From Posidonia oceanica (lineage: Eukaryota > Streptophyta > Magnoliopsida > Alismatales > Posidoniaceae): a stretch of DNA of 64,000 nt. Positions 1-11,167 of the stretch are shown here, piece by piece. The stretch is from NCBI GenBank assembly GCA_037176725.1, contig JAZBRS010000076.1, forward strand, positions 117,075,001 to 117,139,000. The letters run 5' to 3'. The translations under genes were made by a program, and so were the position numbers. The notes beneath the pieces are model-generated. The model worked only from the letters and a program-made list of their open reading frames with translations. It searched no databases and had not been told where the DNA came from. How positions within the stretch are numbered: position 1 is the stretch's first letter; each line of letters begins with the position of its first letter.

Positions 1-480
1 TCCAAAACCCTAAAAAACTTAAACTCTAATCAAGACTTTAATAAAACCCTAATCAAGACCCTAAAAAACTTAAAACTCTAAAACCTAAAACTAATCCATG
101 CAAATCCAAGTCACAACTACAACCTAATTAAATCTAATCAAGACCTCAAGCCCATTTAAAATGCAAAGCCCATCTTCAAACCTAATTAAGAACTAAAACC
201 AATTTGAAGTTAACAATTAAAGACAAAACCCACTTAAACAAATCAAAACTCATTTAAATTTAAAACTAACCAAAGTCACACATCCAAACTCATTAAAAAA
301 CAAACTAAACCCCTAAACCCCATTTTAAGAAATCCTAAAACCCATTCAAAGCACAAAATCAAATTCAACTTGAATTTAATCAATTTAAACAATCAACAAT
401 CAAATCCATTTAAATTAAATCAAACCTAATCCAATTTAAAAACAAAGCAAAATCCTAATCAAGCCCAAGGCCCACTGAGC

Positions 481-580
481 CCTTTTTCTTTTTTCCTTTT
501 TCTTCTTTTCTTCTTCTCCTTATTTCTTCTTCTTCTTCTTCTTCTTTTTCCTTTCTTCTTTTTCCTCTTTTCCTCCCCCA
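481..580. repeat. Polypyrimidine tract in LTR E
   Basis: This is a run of TTC/TTTTC pyrimidines within LTR E. It has the same position and strand sense as the purine-rich stretch at about 19,928-20,790 in LTR A, which lies on the opposite strand. It is simple sequence; open frames across it are lysine or glutamate runs with no coding meaning. Confidence 0.8.
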
Positions 581-2029
581 TTTTCAAGCCGGCCCAAGCC
601 CACAGCATCTCCTCCTTTTTCTTCTTTTTTCACTCCTTCCCTCTCCCACCCAATCTCCTCCAAACACCAGCCTTCACCCTCTCTGCATCCACCCATCCTC
701 ACCCAAAAACTGAACCCAGGCTCACCCAAGAATCAAACCCAACCCAGCTCACCTGATCCCACTCCTCACCAGCAAAACCAAACCCTCCTCAAACACCTAA
801 ACCCTCTGCAGGACCGGCACCCATTCAAACCCAAAAAACCAGAACCAACATCCCAAGCTCACCCAAAAAGCCAAGCAAAACCAACATCTAAACCCTTACC
901 CCATGAACCCAGACCAGACCACATCTTCCTCTCTGCAAAACCCAACCTCACCAACACTTGAGCACCTTCAGAACCGGCCCCCAACACCTGCTGAACCAGC
1001 TCACCCAAAATGAACCCATTCTCTCCCAAACTCAACTCCCAGCAAACCAGCACCTCTCCTCTCCCTCGAACCGAACCTAGACCACCCTCTTGAACCCAAG
1101 CTTCCCCCCCAGACTGGACCAAAGCCCCAGCAAGCCCTCCAGCTCATCTCAGACCACCTCCAGCTCACCAACCCATTTCAATCCAAACTCCATTAACTCA
1201 TCCTGATGCCCCTGCGACTTTTGTGGCCAACCTCGATCCAAGTTACCCTCCCAACGGTCACGGCCATCACCCCAGCTCACGTCACCACTGTCCGGCCTTG
1301 CCCCTTACCCGTTGAGACTGCCACAACCCAGAGCATGCCGGGTTTCTTTGGTTTGAGCAACGACTTCGTTGCTCAAGCCTCTGCCAGCCCCCCAGACCTC
1401 GAGCCACTCCCCACCTCACGCCCAGCAGCCCCCAATTGCCCGCGCGAGCCCTGTGCCTCCTAACATCCTCTTTTGACCCAAAAGCACCCAACAAAACCAG
1501 AGGGAATTCCTCCCGTTCCAGACCATCACACCCAATTCTGAGCATCCAGAGAGCATCCTGTGAGTCCACTCGAGCGAACCCAAGCCTCCCCACCGCTTCC
1601 AGAGCTCCGGAGCACCCAGACGACCCTCGGCACCCACTGGTTCCAGTGTTGAAACCATCTCCGGACCCGGCGCAGCGCAACCATCCCCTCTCCGTCCAGA
1701 AAGGTCTGCCTTGATCCCACAATCGCGCCAGACTTGTCGCCAAACTCCGCGGCCGCTCCAGCAGCTCCCTCCAGTTTTGTCTCAGGGCTCCGATCGTCCT
1801 CACGTCGTCAGCTCGCTCCAGACAGCACCATAGGTAGATTGCTTTCTCGGGGAGTTCGCCTGAACCCCCTCTTGCTTCCGAGCCTTTCACCCTAGCTTTC
1901 TGTTACCTGTGCTTCTCTCCTGAAGTCGCCGGACTTCTCGTCTTCTCCGGCAGTGTCTCCGGATCCTGCAGAGCTGCGCCGCGTCTGCATGCATGTCACT
2001 GTAACGCCATTTATTTTACTTTTGTTTTA

Positions 2030-3650
2030 TTTACATTACAGTTAAATGCTTTAGTTTCTTATATTTACATGTCAGTCCTTCATTTATTTATTTTACTGTG
2101 CTTGTATATAGTTTGCTTATTTATTTCAGTTCTCAAATCATGCTGATATTACTATATGCCCCCTGATCTTTTAATTTCTTGCACATAGGTCCTCTGTTAT
2201 GTTAAATACCATGTGTTTGTTTGGTCTTTTTGTAGCTCAGTCCTCGTGTTCATTACATCTGCAACTTAGTCCTATTTCAATTAATATTTCATTTAATCTC
2301 TAAGTTAACTGCATGCAACATTAATAAAAAGTGCTCCTGTTTTGTTTATTTGCTTTCTGGTCCCTCTATGTGCTATAGTTTTCTAGCCTTTTGCATCCAG
2401 ACCCTTGCATTTACTCATTTTTGCATTTAGATCCTCCACAATTCATTTTCATTTAATTTTCCTTTTCTTATCATACTGCATTGCATGAAACTACCTTAGT
2501 TTTAGATTATTGCATCTAGGTCCACAGAGCATGCATCCTTCATCCATTTTCCTTTTTCTTATCTTATAAAATTGCTGAAAAACCCAAACATTCATCTTAT
2601 TTGCATTTTGATCCTCCTATGGCTCACTGTGCTTTGCATCTTTTTCTCTAAAGCCCTTGGATTTTCTTGTTTTGCACTTGGGTCCCTCTGTGCTGTGGGA
2701 TGTATATGCTTTCTTTTTTGCAGAAGAGCCCCTTGTTTTATTTTTATTGCACAGAGGTCCCTCTTTCTTGAATTGCTGTGTCTATGTGGCTTTCCTGGCT
2801 TTGCATTTCAGCCCAATGGTTTCTCATATTTGCAGATTGGTCCTCCTACTTGTTTTACAAGAGGTTTTGATTTCTTTTGGACTTGCATTTTAGTCCTGAT
2901 TTTTATTTTAATGGCATTTGGGTCCTTTGTACATGAGTCGTAGCATGTTTTTGGGTTTTTCTTGGACTTTCTGTTTAGTCCAGAGGTTTTTATTTCTTGC
3001 TTTCAGGTCCAAGCTTCAAAGTGCCCCTCATGTTTCCTGTTTTTCTTGCAGATAGGCCCCTTTGCCTTTTAAAAGCTTGCATATTGGTCCTTCCAATGTT
3101 GTTTTGCTTCCATGTGATTTCTTTTGGCTTTGCTTTCAAACCTAGAGCCTATTTAGGTTGCACCCAGTTTTTGAACATTGCTGTGGCTGTGCATGCCTGT
3201 TTTCTTTCTGGATTTATGGTTTAGTCCTGGTTTTCCTGAAAATTATGCATGGGTCCCTGGGACCATCTTTTGTGACTTTTAAGTGCTTCTTGGCTTTGTT
3301 TCTCCTGTCCGAACTTTTCCAAAGTTGCATGAGACTCCCTCGCAGGTTTTCTTTTGGGATTTGTGCCTATTTGCTGATTTTTTGCACCTTAGCCCTCAAG
3401 TTTTCTAAAAATCACATTTAGGTCCTTTTCCTTGCATTTCTGCACACCTTCATCCTAATTAACATTGCATTTAGCCCATGCACCCCTGCATTAGCACTCT
3501 TGCACACATTTGCACTCTTTTGCACACATTTAGGGTTAATTTGCACATAAGCCCTTACACTTTTCCCTTTTTGCACATAGGTCCTTTTCTTGCACTTTTA
3601 CATGCATTGCACACATACATCATTGCACAAAGTATCCTAGGACACTTTTG
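2030..3650 (+). repeat. Degenerate TTTGCA...GGTCC repeats in LTR E
   Basis: The core TTGCA(T/C)(A/T)TAGGTCC recurs irregularly, roughly every 50-110 bases, in T-rich DNA. The reverse complement of the same pattern (GGACCTAAATGCAA) fills 16,620-18,190 of LTR A. I see no conserved reading frame. It looks like a decayed tandem array that was part of the ancestral LTR. Confidence 0.6.
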
Positions 3651-4167
3651 AGCACCTTTAGCTCCCATGTATGTGGGAGGACCTGTTTTGCACTTAGATC
3701 CTTTCTTCTCCCCTGTTCTTGAGCCTCTTGCCTTGAAGCCGGGATATCTTCTGATCGGACCGTCGGATCTTCACAACCAAGCTACCTGGATCATCCTTGT
3801 GGAGTGGACTTCCCTGCTGACCAAGATTACCTCAGATCGGGCTTCAGATCTCCAAGATAAGTCCTTTTGAACTCCTGCATAGCATTGTTGCATATCATTT
3901 GTTGCATTCGCATGCATTGTTTTCACGTTTCGTTTTCCGCGCATGTAGATTAGGGCTTCGTCCTCTTGCCAACCAACTCTACTCTCCCTTTTCGCATACT
4001 CCTAGTGTTTTTGGGTTGAGTTCTCCTTGGATTCACTATTGATTGCGACCTTCTTCCCCCTTTTCTACAATCCGATCGCATCACGAGCTTTGGGCAGCGT
4101 GCGAGACACATCGTGGGGCGGTTTAGTGGGAAACAGTCGCAAGATAGTGGTGATCCCTCCGCTTGCT

Positions 4168-4476
4168 TTCCTTCCCCTTTGTAGGTCTTCACACCTGCAT
4201 TGTGTGGTTCTTATCCGGTGTTTGTTTTTACACTCACATAGCTTGCCTCTCCTTTGCATTCAGGCTGGCAGCCCTAACTACCCGTTTGGCGCTTGTCATG
4301 CCGCCTAATCTTCCCCTTTACTTGTCATACCCCTGCATTGTGTGGCTTTTCCGATGTTTTGCTTTTACATTTGCATCACATGTTTTCCGTCCGGATTTGC
4401 TTTCCCCTTTGCTTGTCGTACCCCTGCATTGTGTGGTCTTACCGGCGCTTTGTTTTATCGCCTGCATTTGCATTAG
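4168..4476 (+). repeat. Three tandem copies of about 110 bp in LTR E
   Basis: Three diverged copies each contain CCTGCATTGTGTGG followed by a T-rich stretch and TTTGCATT. The cores are at about 4193, 4331 and 4424. They lie just upstream of the conserved LTR 3'-end block. No function is apparent. Confidence 0.65.
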
Positions 4477-4689
4477 GACAATGATGCTTACTGCCTGGAG
4501 TTCTCACGAACCTGGGTTTGCCCGGTTCGGAACATAGACATCGCTGCTGAGCGCATAGATTGCACATTTACTTTCCCCCATGCGTCACAGGACTTAGAAC
4601 ACTTAGAGCATGGCACTTAGGCATTTAAGCACACATTTAGCAAGCACATCAAGACACAGCATTCCTCGTCCCTTGGACGTGTGGCTAGG

Positions 4690-4990
4690 CAATCATGGCC
4701 GAAATCCTACAAATGCGAGTGAGAACAGCCAAGAAAGACCGCTCCTCAGGCGTGTCAGGGGTGCCTAACACCTTCCCTGCACGTAACAGAAGTCCTTACC
4801 CTTTCTCTGGACCCGCAATGACCATTTTGCCCTTGTCTTTGGCACAAGTCATATCATTTGCATCCCATTTCATTTGCATTGCATCTTTTGCTTGGTTTTG
4901 CATGTTTATTCATGCATTTCCCCAATTTTCCTTGTCTCCCAACTTAATAGACACAGTGGCGGCTCCCTTTTGTTTTCTCTTTTGTTTTCT
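4690..4990 (+). promoter_or_regulatory. Conserved Tat-type LTR 3'-end block (copy in E)
   Basis: The block contains GGGGTGCCTAACACCTTCC, a run ending CCCTTGTCTTTGGCAC, and AATAGACACAGTGGCGGCTC. Matching blocks occur in LTR A (15,870-16,110, reverse strand) and solo LTR X (22,650-22,915, reverse strand). It is the best-conserved segment among these otherwise divergent LTRs, which suggests a role in R/U5, such as transcript processing or reverse-transcription signals. That role is inference. Confidence 0.55.
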
Positions 4991-5085
4991 GACTTCACAG
5001 GCATATCCATGATGCTCCTCTTCTCCTATCTTCGGGCCACGCCGTGCTTGTCCGGGGACGCCGCGGGGATCAGGGCGCTCACACA

Positions 5086-5880
5086 TACTCTTTTCTTTTT
5101 GCCTCTCTTTTGTTTACTCCCATATAGATGTGCAGGGTTCTCCCTATCCCTAGCTTGGAGATAAAGGGGGACCTGGCTTGAATTTTGATTCCTCTCTAGG
5201 GTAGGTAAAAAGGGGCGGGATTACTCTGCATGCCTTCATTTCTGGAGTTGACTTTTGTTTCCCCCTTTTTTCTTTTCTATCATTCCTTTTTTTTTTTGTT
5301 GTTTTTTTTTTTGGCTCGTAGGTTTCCGCTATCCCTGACCTAGAGGAAATGGGTGCCTGGTTTTCTGGGATATGGGGCCTAGGCCTTGTAGGACTTGGAT
5401 CCCTAGGTGTGAACTTTGTCTCTTCTTTTTCCTTTCCTTTTGTGTCCAGGCTAGCATTTTTCCTCCCTCTAGAGGTGTAAGTCCTTAGGTGTTTGGGCAT
5501 TTCACCCACGCTCATTAAGTGGTGGCTCCCTCACTAGCTAAGACATCTAAGTAGTGTCAGGTGAGGTCGGGTAGACTCCTTCTAGAGTAGGCAAGCACTT
5601 CCGATTTTCATCACCGAGCTGAATGATATGCATGACGGATTGATGAGGATGACGATGATGATTTTTTTTTGGATTTTTGAAGAAAGAACGGGATATGCTT
5701 GAAAAGGAAGAAATGCGCAGAGACATACAGTGATGGAAATGCAAGAGATAGGATCAAGAGGATGTATGAAGATATACAAGGAGTGAGAATGCAAGAGATA
5801 GGACAAAAGATGCGCGGATGTACAGAGGCAAAGAGGCAAGAGATAGAACAAAAGAGGGATCTGCAAAACGGGCTGTCCCA
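5086..5880 (-). other. 3' untranslated region of element A
   Basis: No gene is visible here. The stretch aligns with 53,635-54,400 in element B: both have CTATCCCTAGCTTGGAGATAAA, a T-rich middle, and GGTGGCTCCCTCAC near 5520 and 54,040. On the element's strand it is purine-rich. It lies between the integrase end and the missing 3' LTR and is interrupted at 5085/5086 by element E. Confidence 0.7.
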
Positions 5881-5898
5881 AGTCACTGATAGTACTTC

Positions 5899-7140
5899 TT
5901 GAGGTAACACAAGTTGACTGGCTCTGCCTGCTCAACTTGGTCCATGTCCTCAAGAATTACTGCGCTGCCCGAGAATGCTTGCTTGACCACAAAGGGGCCG
6001 TGCCAGTTGGGTCGAAATTTGCCTTAGCCATCTGGCAGGTGAATGGCACGCAAAACCAGACCTCCTGGCTAGAAACTTCTTGGCTGAACTTTCTTCAAGT
6101 ATGCTCTGGCCATCCTCTTCTGATAACAGTGAGCGTTGTGCATAGCTTGCAGCCTATGCTTGTCAATCAGATTCAGCTGGATGCAGTGGTCTTCGACCCA
6201 CTCTGCTTCCTCTAGCTCAGCTTCTCGTAGGATCTGCTGTGAGGGAATCTCTATCTCGACAGGTAACACCGCCTCCATGCCGTACACCAGAGAGTACGGG
6301 ATGGCTCCTGTTGAGGTCCGGATTGATGTCCTATATGCCTAGAGTGCGTACAGGAGCTTATCATGCCAGTCCTTGTGGGTTTCTACCATTTTCTTCATGA
6401 TTTTGACAATGTTCTTGTTGGCAGACTCCATCGCTCCATTCATCTGTGACCGATAGGTTGAGGACCTGTGATGCTTGATCTTGAGGCTCTACAGGTATTC
6501 CTTGGTCCTTTTGGTAATGAAGTTTGTGCCGTTATCAGAGATGATGGAGTGCGGGACCCCATACCGGGCGACGATATTGTTTCTGATGAATTTCTCTATC
6601 GCCACAGTTGTGACCGTCTTATAGGAGGCTGCTTCCACCCACTTAGTAAAGTAGTTAATCGCCACCAGAATGAAGCGATGACCGTTTGAAGCAGCAAGAT
6701 GTATTGCACCAATGACATCGATCCCTTAGGTGGAGAAAGGCCATGGCGATGACATGTTATGCAGCTGTTGTGGGGGAGCCCTGATAAAGTTGCCATGGAT
6801 CTGGCAGTTGTGGCATTTACGCACAAACCGGCTGCAGTCTACTTCCATAGTCAGCCAGAAATAGCCTTGGAGCATAATCTTCTTGGCTAGGAGGACGTTG
6901 TTCATATGCGGGCCGTAGGTCCCCCCATGTACTTGAAGCATCAGGGTGTCAGCCTCCGACTTGTTCAGGCAGCATAATAGCATCTGGTTGTATGACCTTC
7001 TGTATAACTGCCCTACCCCTAACACATACTTCGACGCCAGATGCACCAAAGTTCTTTTATCTGCTACTAAGCTGCCAGATGGGTGGCTGCTAGACTCCAA
7101 GAAGGTCTTGATATCATGGTACCAAGGCTGCTCTCCTACT
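5899..7140 (-). pseudogene. Integrase of element A (broken)
   Basis: Integrase would join the retrotransposon cDNA to host DNA. The zinc-binding part keeps both His (HGGTYGPH, near 6910-6930) and both Cys (CHNC, near 6805). The core keeps GID (first Asp) and the SDNGTNF region with the second Asp. The Glu follows in NGAMESAN. The C-terminal GKFRPNWHGPF motif near 6000-6030 fits the GPY/F domain. A stop replaces the conserved Trp before GID at about 6728, and further stops lie in the core and tail, so no full-length product is possible. The last codons, near 5899, match the LKKYY end of B's integrase. Confidence 0.85.
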
Positions 7141-7214
7141 GGATCCGCCTCTTCTATACTCATGCAATGCGCATGCTGCTCTATGCAGGTGACTAATACA
7201 TCTACTGCACTGTC

Positions 7215-7600
7215 TTCAGGTATACTGAGCCAGGATGCCAAGGTTGCCAGTGCATCTGCATATGCGTTCCTTGCTCTATTCATGTATGTAAAGCAGATGC
7301 TCCCAAATTCTTCTATCAGCTTCAGCAGGTGTTCGTGATATGGCACAAGCTTTGGATCCTTTGTTCTCCAGTTGCCATTCACTTGAGAGATCACTAGCAT
7401 GGTATCGCCATGTACATGCAGCTTCTGTGCCTTATGCTCGAGGGTGACTTTCAATCCTAGGATGCGCGCTTCATATTCTGCTTCATTGTTGGTGCATTTG
7501 AAAGTCAGCTTCCTCGCAAAGGGAATCATATGTCCCTACGGCGTCGTCAGCACTGCACCTACGCCTCGGCCCTTCTTGTTGACAGCACCATCAAAGTATA
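7215..7600 (-). pseudogene. Second (archaeal-type) RNase H domain of element A
   Basis: This is the extra RNase H typical of Tat/Ogre elements, placed between the usual RNase H and integrase. Visible catalytic positions are DG near the start (about 7580), Glu in NNEAEYEA, Asp in HGDTML (about 7405) and Asp in NAYADALA (about 7255). All four acidic positions are present. It runs on into integrase in one frame (6726-7529). A stop at about 7540 separates the first catalytic Asp from the rest. In active relatives the domain is thought to help remove the RNA template or to be regulatory; this copy is decayed. Confidence 0.8.
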
Positions 7601-7734
7601 GCCACCATTGTTCTTGATCCTCAAGGTCTTTCTCATCAGAGTCCTCCATTGCAAAGAGGGTATCCTCATCCAGGAACTACGTCTGGAGAAGCTGGCACTC
7701 AGGCAGAGGAAGGTCAGCAAGATGATCTACCATG

Positions 7735-8105
7735 GCTTAGCCCTTCATGGATTTCTATGTGATGAAGGTGATGTCGTACTGAGATAACAACACCTACCAC
7801 TTAACACATCTGCCCACCATGGCCGGCTTCTGGAAGAGGAATTTGATAGGGTCATGCCGGCATAAGAGCTAAACTGGGTATGCCATCATATAGTGCCTTA
7901 GCTTTTGTGCAGCCCAGACAAGAGATAAGCAAGTCTTCTCTATTGTGCTATACCTAGCCTCACATTCATTGAACTTCTTGCTCAGGTAATAAATGGCGCG
8001 CTCCTTTCTACCTGATTCATCATGTTGGCCCAAGACGGCGCCCATGGAATGCTGCATGGTAGAAAGGTAGAGAAGCAGAGGTCTCCCCGACGTGGGAGGA
8101 ACCAA
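7735..8105 (-). pseudogene. RNase H domain of element A (broken)
   Basis: The motif LLLYLSTMQHSMGAVLGQHDE opens the domain, and AIYYLSKKFNECEARYSTIEK and CLSLVWAAQKLRHYMMAYPV follow. This matches the Ty3/Gypsy RNase H after RT. A stop follows at about 7869, and two or three more fall before the connection at about 7735. Its upstream junction with RT is disrupted by the rearrangement at 8100-8215. B's equivalent at 57,704-58,090 is uninterrupted, so the damage is specific to A. Confidence 0.8.
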
Positions 8106-8302
8106 GACAGGAGGCTTGATCAGTAGCTACAAGACAGGAGGCTTGATCAGTAGTCACATGCGAGGAGGTCCGAGGTCTACTAGGGTGTTTACAACATATC
8201 AATTGCTTCAGGAGCCTGAATATTGGTTCGCAGATAGGCGTAAGCTGTGAAATGAAGCGACTGATATACTGTAAACGCCCTAGTAGACCTCGGACCTCCT
8301 TT
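8100..8302. repeat. Short direct and inverted duplications at a deletion in A's RT region
   Basis: ACAGGAGGCTTGATCAGTAG occurs twice in a row at about 8106-8151. Positions 8162-8193 are an inverted copy of 8270-8302, with two mismatches (core AGGAGGTCCGAGGTCTACTA). Compared with B (58,080-58,190), A lacks most of the RT to RNase H connection here. The arrangement looks like filler DNA copied during repair of a break. Confidence 0.8.
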
Positions 8303-8960
8303 TCAGTCCTAGGGGGTGGCATCTCCACGATGGCTTTTGCCTTGCTCAGGTCCACCTCGATCCCCCTCTGACTGACAATGTAGCCCAACAGCTTGCCCGA
8401 TGATACCCCGAATACACATTTACTGGGGTTAAGCTGCAGTTTGTACTTCCTCAAGCGATCAAAGAGCTTCTTCAGACATGCGAGGTGATCCTCGGGCTCT
8501 TTGCTCTTGGCAATCATATCGTCCATGTAACTCTCAACTTCTTGGTGCATGAGGTCGTGGAAAAGCACTGTCATCGCCCTCTGATAAGTGGCGCCAGCGT
8601 TCTTGAGCCCAAACGGCATAACTTGGTAGCAGAAGACCCCCCAAGGGGTGATAAATGATGTCTTCTCCATGTCTTCTTCTGCCATTTTGATTTGGTTATA
8701 GCCGGAGAAGCCGTCCATTAAGGATAGCATCTTGTGGCCTGTAGTATTGTTGACTAGGACATCAATGTGAGGCAATGGGAAATCGTCCTCGGGACTCACC
8801 TTGTTCAGGTCTCTGTAGTCGATGCATATCCGAATTCGGCCATCCTTCTTGGGCACTAGCACAATATTCACAAGCCATTTAGGGCGACCTTCAGAAAGTT
8901 GACACTATGCTGCTTCATTATCTCTTCTTTGATCATGAGCAGCCACTGCGGTCGCCATCT
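8216..8960 (-). pseudogene. Reverse transcriptase of element A
   Basis: RT copies the element's RNA to cDNA. The open stretch from 8871 shows KKDGRIRICIDYRDLNKVSP, LSLMDGFSGYNQI (first catalytic Asp), TPWGVFCYQVMPFGLKNAGATYQ and the YMDDMIAKSK active site near 8525, followed by GKLLGYIVSQRGIEV. YMDD replaces the more usual YVDD seen in B and C. Upstream, toward 8960, the sequence encoding the WLVNIVLVPKK region is shifted. Downstream, the frame runs into the rearranged segment at about 8215 and ends in unrelated residues. Confidence 0.9.
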
Positions 8961-8969
8961 TCTTAGCTT

Positions 8970-10680
8970 CTAGTTTACTGGCTTGGCATCTGGATCCAAG
9001 GGCAGGTTATGCACTACTATTTCGACGTCGAGGCCGACCATGTCTTTATAGCTCCAGGAGAAGACATCTGCATACTCTTTCAAGAATGCAATGAACTCTG
9101 CTCTGGCCTGGGGTGATAGTAGGGCGCTGATGTGAACCGCTTTGGCTTCTTCGGCTGTGTCGACGTTGACAACCTCCATCTCCTCTTCGACATGAAGGTT
9201 GCGGCCTTCTGGATCGTCGTCAAAGGACCGGAACTCAAGCAATGGTCCATCATTCTCATCCTTGCCCGTATCATCCTCCTCTCCGTATGTAATAAGTTTC
9301 GAGAGGATCTCCTTCTCAAAAGTGGGATCTGAGATATCGAAGGAGTGCAAATGTTCCGCTGCTTGGCCCTAGTGATGGTTCAGGATGGTCACGCTTACCT
9401 GAGTGTTTCTGTATCCTCGATGCGTGACTTCTGTCCTGGCAACTTCCTCTGCCTGCTCTGCTGCTGATGGCATTGCTGCTGACTCTATTTCTGACGCTGC
9501 TACTGACCCTACCACTACTGGCTCTACTGATTCAGCTGACTCTGTCACTGCTTGTACTGCTGATGCTTCTTCCTCCATGCTTCTTGTTGCGCTTGCGGAG
9601 GGTATATCAGACTGGCGGCTAATCAAGGTATTGCCAAAGTGGGGCATGTGCTGCACCAACCACCTAGACCTGCCTTGTGGCTGCAGAGTGATCAATTCAT
9701 CTGGTCTAGTGGGGGCCACCACCGCTGAGTCTTCTTCAATGACCATGATAGAGGCATGGTCCTTCTACGGGGAGGGGTCCGTAGCTACGGCTTTCCCTTT
9801 CCTTTCCGCCTGATACTTTGCCAGGTCTATTGTCAGCGACTTGAGTTGTTCTTGGAACAGTAGCTCTAAGTCTCCCATCCACGACTCGACCTGGGCCTCT
9901 GCTGCTGCTCCTTCCTCCTCATCCAAGGGTGAGTCGATGTAGTAAGCGCTGGGGGCCTCTGGCTTTGGCCCGACCGTTAGATGTACTACTACTATATGTG
10001 CTTGCTCTGGCTGGCCTGTGGGCGCGGCTGATTGCGGCGGCCTCGCGATCAGAGATCCAAACAGATTGGTTAGCAGGGCCGCTGACGGGTGCATTGCCAA
10101 AGTCACTGTTGTAGTTGGAAGGGAGGCAAAGCTGCTCTTTTGGAGGGCCAATGGCTGGGAGGTTGTGCTGCTCGACAGTGCCTCTGTATCTGGTGGTGAT
10201 AGTGACGGTGCGGCCTCTGACGCCATGGTGGCCTACCACGAGAGTTGATGTTTTAAGGTAGGAGGATGTGTGACTGACTGAGCTAGCGACGTTGCTTGTG
10301 ATGCAGCTGTTGAAACGGGCTGAGTCGCGCTGCTGGCTGAACTCAGTGATTGACCCACCAGAGAGGGTGACAGCTGTACTGACGCGACTGCAACCACGGG
10401 CAGACTGGCTAACTGTGCCTGAGCTGGTATCCCTGACTTCAGAGCTGCTTGTGCTGGCATCGGTGATGCTGATAAGGTTGTAGGAAGACCAGAGACTGTC
10501 AATTCTGCCAAAGGGCCTGCCAAATCTGCTGCCTTATGATCTATGGAGGGAAGGGCCAGACAAACTGATCGAGATGCTGCCGTGCCGAGTTGGATCTCGC
10601 TGCAGGTCCGGGCTGCCCCTACTGTGCCAGACTGCTCCTCATCCAAGTAGTAGTCCTCAATGCAGACCCAGTCTTCCATC
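8970..10680 (-). pseudogene. PR-RT linker of element A, Ala/Ser/Thr/Pro-rich
   Basis: Several overlapping open stretches (8970-9350, 9369-9746, 9765-10226, 10233-10679) encode an acidic, low-complexity linker. The EEWVCIEDFY-type segment near 10,665 (VCIEDYYLDEE) matches B at about 59,860. The DLELLFQEQ motif near 9855 matches DLELLFQE in B at about 59,660, so these are equivalent. A carries an additional Ala/Ser/Thr/Pro-rich stretch, about 9980-10,600, that B lacks. No enzyme fold is recognisable. It is likely a disordered polyprotein spacer. Confidence 0.6.
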
Positions 10681-10839
10681 AGCAGCGAAGGGCTCTAGCA
10701 TGGCTTAGATTGCGCTACGGCTTGAACTCCGCTTGGACCCAGGGTACCTGCACTGGTGAAGTTAGCGAGGTCCTGGGGAATGATCATCCTTCAATTCTTC
10801 AATTGCGGGTGCTTACTTTCATCAGTCTGCGAGTCGTAT

Positions 10840-11100
10840 CCAAGACCCTCATTGTCTCTTCGCTCCTCTGCCACAATCGGCTCAATGATTCCCTGGCTGT
10901 ATCGCCCGAACGGTGTACCCTTGACGTAACCCCACCTGTGATAGACGTTTTCGACCATCTGGAAAGGTTATTGTGAACGGCCAAGGAGTTGACACGTTCA
11001 AGATCTGGAATGAAGTTAACCGGCTCGCACCGATTAACGCTGTATAAAGCATCTGAGAGTTCAGGGTCAAAGGGGACAGTCTATGAAGAGACACGAGAGA
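10840..11100 (-). pseudogene. Degenerate G-patch-like region after PR in A
   Basis: In B the matching segment (60,060-60,120) reads GYEMGTPLRRYGQGI, a decayed version of the GYxxGxGLGxxGQGI G-patch seen after PR in many Tat elements. C has GYTLGKGLGC at about 35,970. In A the corresponding frame is shifted, so only fragments remain. G-patches bind RNA or helicase partners. A role in the element's protease or RT maturation is inference. Confidence 0.4.
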
Positions 11101-11167
11101 CTATCTCGATCCGCTCATTCTCAAAATTCTCCACCATGACGACGATGACATCGTCACCTCGATGAAA

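Larger units (their letters stand above)
1..5085 (+). mobile_element. Element E: right-end LTR, left end outside window
   Basis: This is a non-coding LTR of the Tat type, read on the plus strand. Its last 600 bases align with the reverse complement of element A's LTR end: the segment with GGGGTGCCTAACACCTTCC at about 4768 and the TTAATAGACACAGTGGCGGCTC block at about 4944-4965. The GC-rich middle (560-1990) and the repeated TTTGCA...GGTCC section (2030-3650) also have counterparts in A's LTR. From about 5086 the sequence switches to A's 3' untranslated region, which aligns with 53,590-54,120 in B. The right edge is therefore near 5085, placed by the CACACA end and the start of homology to B. 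No primer site follows, so this is a 3' LTR or a solo LTR. The target duplication cannot be checked because the left end is missing. Confidence 0.75.

Noticed and set aside
1..470. AAACCCTAAAA-rich start of window, telomere-like
   Set aside because: The CCCTAAA words are irregular and diluted; this is the 5' part of LTR E, matching the T/G-rich 20,800-21,060 part of LTR A in sense.
1282..1890. 202-codon minus-strand frame in LTR E
   Set aside because: GC-rich DNA with overlapping frames in all directions; no recognisable domain and no matching frame in LTR A.
10233..10679. Independent Ala/Ser-rich protein
   Set aside because: It is collinear with the PR-RT linker of A and ends in the VCIEDYY motif shared with B's linker.
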